Of a stretch of 64,000 nucleotides of DNA, positions 1 through 9,614 are shown piece by piece (the stretch's first letter is position 1; each line of letters starts with the position of its first letter). The translations under genes and the position numbers were made by a program. Source of the DNA: Sphagnum magellanicum (Eukaryota > Streptophyta > Sphagnopsida > Sphagnales > Sphagnaceae); the NCBI GenBank assembly GCA_021904315.1, contig CM038910.1, positions 18,910,001 through 18,974,000 of the forward strand. The letters are read 5' to 3'. The notes below the pieces were generated by a model. That model did no database searches and had not been told where the DNA came from. It saw only the letters and a program-made list of their open reading frames with translations.

Positions 1-2410
1 GAAATGGCTAACCGTGTTGCCACTTCCTGCACATCATCGTCATCGTGAACAACACCATTTACTGATTGGGCAAATGGTATTGCAGACGCTCAACGGTAGG
101 AAACCGCTCATGCATATCAAACTTGAAGATGCGCCACGCTGCTTCCGATGCAGATACATAGCGACAGTCAAGATATTTTTTAATTTCATCAATATCGACC
201 ACATTTCCTTTGGTGACATTGTCGCTCTGGCGCGAGATCTCAACAGTCGCACGATCATGTCCTTTATATACATACTTGAATAGATACTTGACTGCACGAA
301 TATTGTTGTAGACCTCAACGTTGATGTGCACATCGTATTTGGTCAATAAATAGACATTGTGCGGTACCACCCAACGATTGTCCAATTCAATGCCATGAAC
401 CACAACTGTGTTCCCCGTATCTCTATGCCAATAAATAGGGTATTCGTTTACATCCGTCACCGTTTCGGATTAGAACTTGCGTGGATATTGTTTTTTGCAT
501 TTGCCTTCTTCCATGCATAGGGCATTTGGAAACGCAGCTCCACATGGACCGTGCATCGTGCATCTGGCAACCGTCTCGTGGGCCAACTTGTTCGTTTTTG
601 AATTTAGGAATTCAACACTGATCATGCGGTCTACATCCTCAACCGTGTGTGGCTTGCAGTCTTCGGTAAAAAAAATGAGACTGTGTGCATGCGACAGCCC
701 ATGCTTTTGAAACTCAACGACATAGATTCCCGCAATCGTGCATCCCAAAATATGGTTCTTGTGAATGTCATTGATCAACTCCTTCAACTTGATTTTGAAC
801 ATTCGGGTTACCAAATCCGGTCGATCCTCAGGTTGCTGTCCGAGCAATAACGCTCTTCTGATTTCAAGCCATTGGGATTGCAAGTGAATGTAACAAACGC
901 ATCCGGATAGCCGGTCCATCTACAAATTGCCATGGCATCTTGATAATTCTGAACCATGTGATGTGGACCTACTATGAAAGAAGATGGCAGAATGATCCTC
1001 TGTCCGATGGCAACAACGCTAGTGTCACCTGCAGCGATGGCATCTTGAAGGGCTTGATAAAGATTCGCACGAAGTTTTTTTTGATTCAGGCGTAGATACT
1101 TCAAGTGATTTTGTTCTATAACCGCATAAGCATCCACAATGTATTGTTGCTACAATCGGCCACCCCGAAGCAACGCAATGCCATCGTTGTCTCAATGTTG
1201 AAGTCGATAACCATAAAATTCCGCCATTGTCACATTACAATGCTTTCTTTGAAGCTCAGATTCTTCCACATGGTCTTCATCCAAATCTGCATCAGCAATA
1301 ACACCATTGAGCTGAATATTCGGATGTCATCCATCTTCACCGTAAGGAAATAGCAACGGATAATGTAGAGCCATGTATCAGACATGTAGTTCAGAAATGC
1401 GCTGAAACGGGCCAGCTTGTTGAGCAAGGACGACGTCACGTCTGTCTACAGCCTCAGAACCATCTCCTACCATCAATTCAGCGACTTCATTAGCCATTGA
1501 CACATTGTATCGGCGGGCATCCTTTGTTCGAGAGGCAATGAGACGCCGTTTCAGATCCATGGGAACACCTTCTGTTGCCATCATATCCCTTGCCATTTTG
1601 AACACTTTAACATGGGGATTAATATTATACATCATGGTCAACAACCAATCCAACGTCGTTGGATCAAGCGAGGGCATAACAGCATGTCGGTTTTGATGTT
1701 CGCATTTCGTATCATGAATGTACAACTGTGCAAACTATGGCCGTTGTCCTTCGACAGGACATAGGGATCAATTTTGTGATAAAGTTCACCTTGAATGCAA
1801 AAGGAGTACGGTCCAGGCCCTCTTGTTACCGACTCATCAACTTTGGCACCAAGCGAAGTGAATGCCAACACCGAATTATACATGCGAATCTAATCTCGAA
1901 ATTTGACGACATTGTTCTCTTTGCTGGTTAAAAGAACTTCCAGTTCTTGTGGTGTTGTAGGAAGATTCAGTAACAGAACTTTGCCATTTTCATAACACAG
2001 AAAAAATTGTGGGTGGTTGTTCGACTTTGCCGATCGTTCTTTGATCCACATTTTCACGTTGCAAAATCCACATATTGTGTCCATTTCTCCACAATCCCAT
2101 CGTCCCGGGGTTGACGCATCTTTGTCTCCAAACAATTGTAACGCGTCATTGCGAAGAGAAGGGCGTTCACGTTGCTTAGCACGGTTTTCTCTCCGTAGGC
2201 GATTGCGACGTTCATGTGCAGATTCTGACGTGCTTTTAGCTGACGCATCTCCGTCTCCAAACAATTATAAGGCATCATTGCGAAGAGAAGGTTGTTCACG
2301 TTGTTTAGCACGCCGTTCCCTCCCTAGGCGATTGCGACGTTCATGTGCATATTTTGACGTGCCTTGAGCTGACGCATCTCCATTTCCAAACAATTCGAGC
2401 ATCTTGGGGC
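1..2410 (-). pseudogene. Helitron Rep (rolling-circle replication initiator), N-terminal part, decayed
   Basis: Read on the minus strand, this is the N-terminal half of a plant Helitron Rep/helicase. The order is a basic Arg-rich leader (about 2410-2110), a Cys-pair segment with CGFC and FFLCYENGKV (about 2080-1960), FTSLGAKVDESV (about 1855), the conserved FTCNP block (about 890), the HUH nuclease motif SHAHS (about 690), and the KYLFKYVYKG block that supplies the catalytic tyrosine region (about 280). The family nicks and joins DNA ends during rolling-circle transposition. The frame is broken by an apparent one-base deletion near 882, an in-frame TAA near 467-469, a stop near 59 and another shift near 50. 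The PIF1-like helicase half would lie beyond the left edge. Family assignment is firm. The protein cannot be made from this copy. Confidence 0.88.
2113..2410 (-). repeat. 129-bp in-frame tandem repeat in the Helitron Rep leader
   Basis: Units begin at 2113 and 2242, with a partial third at 2371, each opening with GACGCATCT on the plus strand. The period of 129 bp is 43 codons, so duplication keeps the reading frame. It repeats the basic minus-strand peptide block containing AHERRNR and LFGDKDAS. The units have diverged by scattered substitutions. Confidence 0.85.
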
Positions 2411-3272
2411 GAGGGGTTTCTCCTGCACATTTGATTATTCATTTTGTTTTCTTGTCAAAATTATTTGGAGCAAAATTTGATAATTTGAATAGAACAGAAC
2501 ATAATATACATATAAGAAAAATAAGCTCTCTGTTTTGTTTCTTATTTTTTGTCATCTATTTTTTAAACGTTTTTAAATATTATTTTATTGCATTTCCCTT
2601 TTTTGTTTCATGTTTATCTGTTTAAAAAGAGTTCTAAATTAAAAAGCTACTAAGGGAGGACTCACCCAAGAGCGACGGATCCAAGCCGGAACCGTCTGAG
2701 GAGGACATCAAGTCGAAGGGTGGAATGTCAAATGTCCGTCCGGTAATAGATGCAGGTTACGCTTCTACTTTTGGCCCAAAATTTGTTGGAGACGCTTCAC
2801 CCAACCCAAGTCCAGTAATTAGATGCAGGTTTGAAGTTTGGAAAAAGAAGACAAACCTCATTTTTTTTTCAAGTATGGTTTTTTTTCTCTTCTTTTGTTC
2901 TCTGTTTTGCAATGTCAGAAATAGTTTGAGCCCTGCGCATAATGCATAGATGTGTGTATCCTATTGTGTAATACCTACTTGAACCATATATAGTATAGAA
3001 TCTGGCCATTTTTATATAAAAAATTGAATATTTTTCTCAAATTTTTGGTGATTATTTAAAAAATTAAAATGAACTTTGTAATGACTTAAAAAATTCGAAC
3101 TGAGGTGTCTGCTCTGTTCTTCAGACAAAAGTGTGAGCCCCGTGCTTAATGCACAGGTGTAGCACCCTCTTATAGGCACTTCCATTCTTGTAAGTTGCCA
3201 CTACCACCTTTCCCCACCTTCTCAATCAAAAATATTCATAAGAAAAAATGGACTTTGTGCTATGTTGTATAG
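2411..3272. other. AT-rich stretch with one Lys/Ser/Glu-rich exon-like segment
   Basis: This is mostly AT-rich with no long reading frame. At 2653-2734 the plus strand is abruptly GC-richer and reads as a charged peptide with SPKSDGSKPEPSEEDIKSK. It looks like a fragment of a disordered protein region. Two related non-coding motifs (GAGCCCTGCGCATAATGCAT near 2929 and GAGCCCCGTGCTTAATGCAC near 3133) form a loose direct repeat. No function is assigned. Confidence 0.35.
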
Positions 3273-3414
3273 GTATTGTATGCTTTGAGTGACTCTCATG
3301 TTGGCAAGCCATTTGGGTGGACAGTGGAGGCCTTGGTCAAATTTCCCAATCCAAAGATTGCAGAAACAACAGTTCGGGAAATGCAGGAAAAGTGCTTAAT
3401 TATGGGTGACATGT
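3273..3414 (+). pseudogene. Exon-like fragment of unknown gene
   Basis: The frame opens directly after an AG acceptor-like site (TTGTATAG) and runs to a GTATAT donor-like site. It encodes a peptide containing HVGKPFGWTVEALVKFPNPK and a following acidic/basic stretch. Composition and splice-like borders suggest a former exon. I do not recognise the family. A TAG sits immediately upstream in the same frame, so it cannot extend left as one exon. It lies next to the Helitron Rep, in a zone with other exon-like pieces, so gene capture by the Helitron is a reasonable inference; a decayed resident gene is the alternative. Confidence 0.35.
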
Positions 3415-3485
3415 ATATGAGTCTTCTTCCAGTGTTGATTTTGTTTGCATTTTAAAATTGCTCCCACTATTTCAATCACAGTGTA

Positions 3486-3599
3486 ATGGATTATACAGGC
3501 CAGTGGCAGTAGGTTTAGCATCAGCAACGAACCTGTTGGATTTACTCAACTGATCAGTTGCTGATGCTAAACTTACTGCCACTGGCCTGTACAATCCAT
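3486..3599. repeat. 43-bp inverted repeat with 28-bp spacer
   Basis: The left arm (3486-3528) and right arm (3557-3599) are reverse complements with two mismatches by eye. The core is CCAGTGGCAGTA on the left. RNA from either strand would fold into a long hairpin. The right arm overlaps the end of the minus-strand exon-like piece at 3573-3790, so the left arm looks like an inverted duplicate of that coding segment. Confidence 0.85.
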
Positions 3600-3790
3600 A
3601 ACAATGTTAATCTTCCCACCATTCTGAGTGAGAGGTTGGAGATCACTCTTCTCAGGTCTAAAACAACCTTCCAAACCATTTGTTCCAGAATCTCCACATG
3701 AGCCCTCCAAATCTACAACAGAAAGCCTTCTAACCTGAATGGCCTTACTATCCTTCATTACTGTATGTACAGGAGAATCAAAATGTAACA
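3573..3790 (-). pseudogene. Exon-like fragment of unknown gene (minus strand)
   Basis: This is an open frame of about 61 codons from the first Met. Its peptide includes MKDSKAIQVRRLSVVDLEG and ends in MDCTGQWQ. The frame stays open upstream of that Met (residues SPVHTV), and an AG precedes it, so the Met need not be a start. The C-terminal eight codons lie in the right arm of the inverted repeat at 3557-3599. I do not recognise a family. It is probably a gene fragment, given the neighbouring exon-like pieces on both strands. Confidence 0.3.
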
Positions 3791-3803
3791 GAAAATTAAG
3801 CTA

Positions 3804-4238
3804 CTAATTTGACACTGATCTCAGTTTTTTTGCAAAGGGTTTTTGTGTTGTGCAAACCGTGGAGACAGCAGCAGGTGGTGCTGCTGATGCAAGAGGAAGA
3901 AGAAGAGCAGCATTAACCGAGAAAGCTATGTTGTTGTTGATGAGTCCATGTTGTTGTGCTTGAATCTGTTGTTCACCATCCTCGTTGTTGCCCACTCTCC
4001 CCGTAGCAGCCTCTTCTGGTTCCTCCCGTGTCTCTTGCATCCCTCTGTCTCTCTCTTCTATCTCGCGCCAGCCACAAAGAAGATCAGCAACAATGTTCAG
4101 CCGATCGTGGCCCCATAAAATGGCAACAGCTTTGCCTTTAGGATCAAGAACTTGAAATGTTGGTGCTCCAATGCCACCAAGTTCCTGCACCTGCCATCCC
4201 TCCCAAATCGGTTCCAGGCACCATTGTTTTAGACTCAA
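3804..4238 (-). pseudogene. 144-codon open frame of unknown origin, probable gene fragment
   Basis: The first half reads like folded protein (EPIWEGWQVQELGG, FQVLDPKGKAVAILWG, LNIVADLLCGWREIEERDRG). The second half is low-complexity, Glu/Gln-rich then Ala/Pro-rich, and ends at KKLRSVSN. This mixture suggests a real exon end rather than random sequence. I do not recognise the family and see no promoter or partner exons in order. It sits between Helitron Rep and the MITE, among other exon-like pieces on both strands. Confidence 0.35.
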
Positions 4239-5124
4239 TGCCCAAATAAAATGCCAGACTCTAGGACCTCTTCATATGGTTCTTCAAAGGCAGCAATGTA
4301 GAATTATATAGACATGCTGAACTGTATGGTTCATGAACTGCTGCAATGTCTCTAGCAAGGACATCTTGCTGCTTAGAACCTCAAGGAGTCCGTTATGCTC
4401 CAAGTGATGCTAGACTCTGGCTGCTGCTAGGCTTAAAGGATAGGTTGGAGTTTTTTTCCTAATATGATCTCCTGCATTTCAGTGCAGCAGGAGGAGCAGC
4501 AACAGCTGGTGGCATCTCAAATATTAACTGGCTAGCAGATTTACATGCAATATGGTTTTGGAAGTCGTTGAAACCTGCAATACACAAAGCCTCTTTTCAT
4601 GGAACCCCTGTACAGGTTGATGGATGCAGGAGAACAGATTTGTCTCATCATGCATGATCTGCTGCAAACCATCTGCCAGTATGAATTGGACCATAGTGAT
4701 TATTCTTTGATTTCTGACGGAGTTTTGTTGGCAGCTCACTCATAATATGAGCTGGATCAAACTCTGTAACGCAATTGTGAAATATTTAAGATTTCAAAAT
4801 TTGCATTAAGGAAAGTAGAAGATTTTACCTGGCCAAATTTTTTTGCAACTGCTCTACTCAGTGGGTCGATAACATACACTGATCTTTGAAATTGAAACTG
4901 GATCCAAGAAACCTTTGATGGTGCTCTGTCTGATTCTATGTGTGTAGAAGATTCTCAGAGTCTAAATTGCCAGGTTGCTCCTTTCTGTTATTAAATTTCA
5001 GGGACTTACAGGCCTTCTGATCCATTCGGCAATTGTGGCTTGGAAGCAAGCACATCATGGAGAACAACCAACTGATGTGCATCATCAAACTCTGCCATGG
5101 ACGGAAGACGGATTGTCTCTCTGA

Positions 5125-5301
5125 TATCAGACAATAACGGCTACAGATCGTCCGTCGGTCCTCACGATCATAGAGAATTACACGATTTTGCGAAAGCTGA
5201 GAGCAGAAGGCCCGGATGGATTCCTGAGGGAAGAACCATCTGCTGCGCGGGAGCTCGCGAGGGCGGTTGAGAGGATTCTTTTGCCTCGCTATATTTAGCT
5301 A
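5125..5301 (+). pseudogene. Exon-like Arg/Glu-rich fragment of unknown gene
   Basis: This open plus-strand frame reads VLTIIENYTILRKLRAEG, then EEPSAARELARAVERILLPRY before TAG. It is predicted helical and markedly more GC-rich than the flanks, which is typical of coding DNA embedded in AT-rich DNA. A second weaker piece lies upstream at about 4485-4640 (NINWLADLHAIWFWKSLKPA). Neither is recognised. The TAG overlaps the start of the 147-bp tandem repeat. Confidence 0.35.
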
Positions 5302-5585
5302 TATTTAACTTGCTTGCAGAGACATCAAGTTCACTCCAGGTTCTGGACATGCCGCTTGTTGAAATTGATGATGAGGACATGAGGGTTTTGTTCAACCTGG
5401 CTACGCGCTGGCACACTTCGCATCTACGAGTCCATGTATATTTAGCTATATTTAACTTGCTTGCAGAGACAGCAAGTTCACTCCAGGTTCTGGACATGCT
5501 GCTTGTTGAAATTGATGATGAGGACATGAGGGTTTTGTTCAACCTGGCTACACGCTGCCACACACTTCGCATCTGCGAGTCCATG
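5291..5585 (+). repeat. 147-bp tandem duplication of an intron-end plus exon-like unit
   Basis: Unit 1 (5291-5437) and unit 2 (5438-5585) are nearly identical; unit 2 has two extra bases near its end. Each opens with an AT-rich stretch ending TTGCTTGCAG, a good splice acceptor, followed by a frame reading SSLQVLDM..LVEIDDEDMRVL and ATRCHTL. The regular leucines resemble one leucine-rich repeat of a plant F-box protein, but this is only a resemblance. The duplicated acceptor-plus-exon layout suggests local exon duplication before or after capture. Confidence 0.6.
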
Positions 5586-5746
5586 AAAATAGACCAAACC
5601 TTACCCTTTCTAAAGGCGACTATCCGTCCACGGCTTCAGGGGCGGCTTCATTGTCAGTACCATTGTCGGTACCATTGTTCCTTTACTATATGTAATGTGT
5701 CACATCACAGGAACAGTCTTGATTGACGACTTACTCAACAAAATGG

Positions 5747-6185
5747 CGAGATGCTAAATACCCCGCCCCCACCTTCTCCCCCCATCAAGCACTGTCTGGC
5801 GCCCTTTCTGGGCCTGACAGTGCAGTCCTGCGGAGGAGAACCGTGTGGTTCTGCCGCAGGGTTTGACTTTTTGACTGTAGAAGTTATTCAAATAAAGAAA
5901 AGGCATTTTCTCAGTGTCTGTAGACCATTGGAATCTATGCCCATGGTCTGTGGCATGTTCTATACCTGGAAGATTTGGGTTTTGAATCCGGTGAGCTGCT
6001 GCAATACATGAAATTGTTCTTAAAGTTAGTAGAACATTGCTAAGTTGTTTTGCAGAATTAAAAAAATGTAGAACCATGCTGCGTGGTTTTATGCAGAACC
6101 ATGCAGGGCCAAAAAACACGTGACAAGAAAAACAGGCGCTGGACAGCGCTCGAGGGGGGTGGGGGGCGGGGTATTTAGCGTCTCG
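5747..6185. mobile_element. MULE-like MITE, 439 bp, with terminal inverted repeats and 11-bp target duplication
   Basis: The left end reads CGAGATGCTAAATACCCCGC and the right end is its inverse with one early mismatch (CGAGACGCTAAATACC when reversed), extending about 28 bp. Flanks are CAACAAAATGG (5736-5746) and CAACCAAATGG (6186-6196), an 11-bp duplication with one mismatch. Duplications of 9-11 bp with long inverted ends are characteristic of Mutator-like elements. There is no transposase, so the element is non-autonomous. Its centre has a short open segment (HVLYLEDLGFESGELLQYMK, about 5950-6010), which might be captured host sequence, as in Pack-MULEs. Confidence 0.8.
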
Positions 6186-6196
6186 CAACCAAATGG

Positions 6197-9100
6197 GCAG
6201 CAGCTTGACCAGTCCAAAATATATTGACAAACTTGAAAGCTGAGCACTGACAAATGAAGAGCAGAAATTTGTTAATTACAAAATCAAGTACTTCCCCTGG
6301 CTTTTTGCAGATATAAAGGACAATCTTGCGTTACTTTCTGCAAGTATCATGCCTTCAGACTCTACAATGTTGGTATGTTCACAATCAGCGGGTGTACTAT
6401 TCACCTCTCCTATTAATTAGTGGGTGCATTAAATTTTTCAAGTTTTTCCTTCTAGGTATTTCATGTTGTAGTCATTGGCCAATCACCCAAAACAAAAATA
6501 AAAGTCTTAAAACTTTAGGACATCTTAAAATTAGCAAGTGTTTATTTTCTCTCTTTTTCAAAGGCTGAGACTACACAAATCTAAGACTAGAACCAAAGTT
6601 GTTCAGTACCATTACCTCAAGAGAACTTGTCAAAAGAGGATAAAGTTCTTCAAAAGACAAATGCAATTTTACCAAAAAAATCCAAAATATGCCATGAGTT
6701 AACTACTTCTTCAAATATAGGTTTGCAAAAAATTCAAAAAATTGCATGAGTCAGTTAACTGTCACTTAGAAGAGAGGCTGCCCAATAGAATTGACTCCCT
6801 CTCTTCCTCCCCACTCCAAAAAAAAAAACTCAGACCCTTCCTCCCCGCAGACCCTCCTCACCAACGCCAAAACCCATGGGCCTCTTGGGTGCATGCTGCA
6901 TTGCCTCATTGGCTGAGCAGAATTTCTAAACGTAGATCTATTCATCACTATTTTTGACCTATGGTAATGCCCTTTCCTAAAAACACCCTACCCTATTCTG
7001 GGGTACTTATTCTGTTTCATATTAATAAGTTGGGGTGCCTCACAAGTCCAACCTTTTCCTTTTTTTGGCAATGAGCCAATTTGACTGGCCCATCACCAAA
7101 AGAAAATAGAAACTATGGAGGCTCCCCAAAATAGAAGATTCCATGGAAAGATGGAGTGCCTCCCCCTTTGGCTCACCTATATAGGTGAGAAGGGGAGGAC
7201 TTTGGGCAAAATATAGGGGATTAAAGCGAGGTGCTATTGGTAACACCCTTGGGGAACACATGGGGAACCTAGGGAACATATTGGGAACTTGAAGGAAACA
7301 TGTTAGGAACAAAGGAAAAAATAAAATAAAAACCTCCCTCTCTCACATTGGGAACCTTGGGAACTTGAAGGGAATATGTTGAGAACAAAGGAAAAAAGCA
7401 GAAAATCCTCCCTCTTCCCCCACCCAGATAAAAATCAAGGAACTTCGAATGTATGCTGAGCCTTCCCATTGGCTACATGAAATATCTATTTCCAAAACTG
7501 TCCCGTCACCATTTTTGGCATGGGCTAACACCCCATTATAAACTGGGGGCAGATATTTATTCTGGAATTGGGTTTGTTTAGCTTGTTTTTGCACATTCTT
7601 CCTTTAGATAATAATTTCCTCAAATGCAGTCGGTTCATTAGGGAAACATGTCAGTCTTGTTTTTGCATGATCTTGTTACTACGTATTCCCTCAAAAAACA
7701 CTACAGGCCACTTCACACTAGAGCTGATGGCCCACATACCTTGTAAATAAAAGATTCCTGATTGGAGGAAAGGGCTGTCTCTCTTTACAACAACAAGAGC
7801 TGAGGGCTTGAGGACCCACCAAAATCAAAATGGATGAAAATTTTACACGGAATCCTCCATGCCTGCAAAAAGATAATGTTCACTAATCCCTCAGCAATTT
7901 TTCTTGGGTTTCTCTGAAATCGCAGGGAGAGCATGAAACCAAAATATTTCATTGGTTGGGCATCTTTTTTTTAAATCAAATTTTTTTTTTTGAAAGAGCT
8001 CCTTTTGGCAACTTTGGTCCATATTTTGTTCCTATATTATATAAAGGTGATTTTTCTCATATTGTTTTCTTCTCAAGCTTTTTCACATGTTTGTTGCTTA
8101 GTTGGTATTTTGATATATTTTTCTGTTTTCACAATGAAAAAGCTACTCAGAAGATCGAATTTTTTCTCACGCAGAGGAGCCAAGATATGGCTTGGATGTA
8201 GTTTTTCAACCTCAACCCCAAGATGGGGCCCTCACCATGGTCCATTCTCACTTTAGCTGCAATTGAGAGCTCATGCCAACTCTAAATTAATTTTTCATAA
8301 TCCATGTTTTGGCCTTTGGGAGTTCATAGCACTAATTTATGGTCTATGGGCCCTCAGCTCTAGTGCAAAGTGACCCTAAACATGTCAAATCTAATTTCTC
8401 CACAGTCTTCTTGTTGCTAACAATATCCTCTAAACAACACCCAGATCATCAAGGAAACATGTCAGTCTAATTTCTCCATAGTCATCTTGTAGCTAACGAT
8501 TTTCTGCAAACAGCACTCTTCTTCTCAGGGAAACATGACACTCTCTTGTAACTAATAATTTTCTGAAGCGAACCAGAGTTCTAATCATGAGTCCAGTACA
8601 TAACTTTTGTACTTGTACAGATCTTCTTTGGCAATGAGCATTGGAAGGTGGGGTTGTCCAAATCTTGAATTAGGATCATGTGTCACCTAAAAAGAAGGGG
8701 AGGCAATTCAGCCATGACATTCCCTAACATTTTGAATGTAAGTTCACCAAGTTTTATTGAAAGCTTCCAAGGAGCAGAAAGGAGGTTACAACAAATATTA
8801 TTCCTTATCCAAAGATCCTTCTAGCCAAACAATCTTTACAATTCTAAAATTATGGACCTCCAGGGATCAGACCTCTCTTGATTTGCACTCAAGGAGCCAA
8901 CTAGTTGTTAATGAGTGTGGCAACTCATCATTCAACAACAAAACTGCACAAATGCTACCCCATCATCATTTTGTAGTTCCATTTAGAAATTGGACAGAGA
9001 CTAAGAACAAAACAGGTAGTTGTGATAATCTAAACCTCATAGTTTCCTCTTGTTCCAAAATCCCTAGAGCTCCCACTATATCATAAGTATTTGTTTTTTA

Positions 9101-9422
9101 GAATAAACCACAATACACATTCACACTAAGTTCCTCGAAACCTAACATAGATGACCACCACCACAACCACTCTTGAAATTGCTAGACTCTTTCATCACTT
9201 CCCTTGAATTGGTCCCTAAATATAGACTCTAGACCTCCTACTCGCCTCCTAACATTCATGGCACAACAAAAAACATGTGCCAAGTTAAAGAGAAGAAAAC
9301 TCCATAGGGGCCTTCAACCCCAACTAATTACTATGCCAAATCCAAACAAGCTCAACAACTTCACAATTTGAAGAATTGGAACTTTGCTTCTTCCACCCAA
9401 AAAATGCCTCCTTTCTTCCTCC
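6197..9422. other. AT-rich intergenic DNA, no gene recognised
   Basis: Only short frames are present, none with recognisable motifs or coding-like composition. Homopolymer runs (A-runs near 6822, T-runs near 7980) and one local duplication at 7281-7414 occur. The 109-codon frame at 8757-9086 is Ser/Asn/Thr-rich and looks like chance in AT-rich DNA. Confidence 0.6.
7281..7414. repeat. 76-bp tandem duplication
   Basis: TTGGGAACTTGAAGG begins at 7281 and again at 7357. Both units continue through AACAAAGGAAAAAA to a CCTCCCTC tract, with small indels in the second unit. A related run of GGGAAC motifs precedes it. No coding role is seen. Confidence 0.7.
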
Positions 9423-9614
9423 TCAGCCAACTTCATATAGGTATTCTTGGTCCACATCCTTCCATTCCCTTGAAACAACCGTACTAATCATCTCCAAAAA
9501 TTGTGACTCACACTCACCATAAAGATTGTTAATCAAGCAGCAAGGATTATGCTCCATCACCGAAACTAGCTCACCAAAGCTACTCCATTGAATAACAACA
9601 TTAAACACAATAAC
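9423..9614 (-). pseudogene. Possible terminal exon of an unknown gene
   Basis: On the minus strand a long poly-T/pyrimidine tract (complement of 9620-9660) ends in TTTTGTAG, a strong splice-acceptor pattern. It is followed by 63 open codons reading NVVIQWSSFGELVSVMEHNP, CCLINNLYGECESQFLEM and SREWKDVDQEYLYEVG before TGA. The peptide looks protein-like rather than random. I do not recognise a family and find no upstream exon with confidence. It could be a remnant or a chance open frame. Confidence 0.3.

Noticed and set aside
8757-9086. 109-codon frame as a host gene
   Set aside because: Composition is that of random AT-rich DNA (Ser, Asn, Thr, Lys), with no motif, splice context or neighbours.
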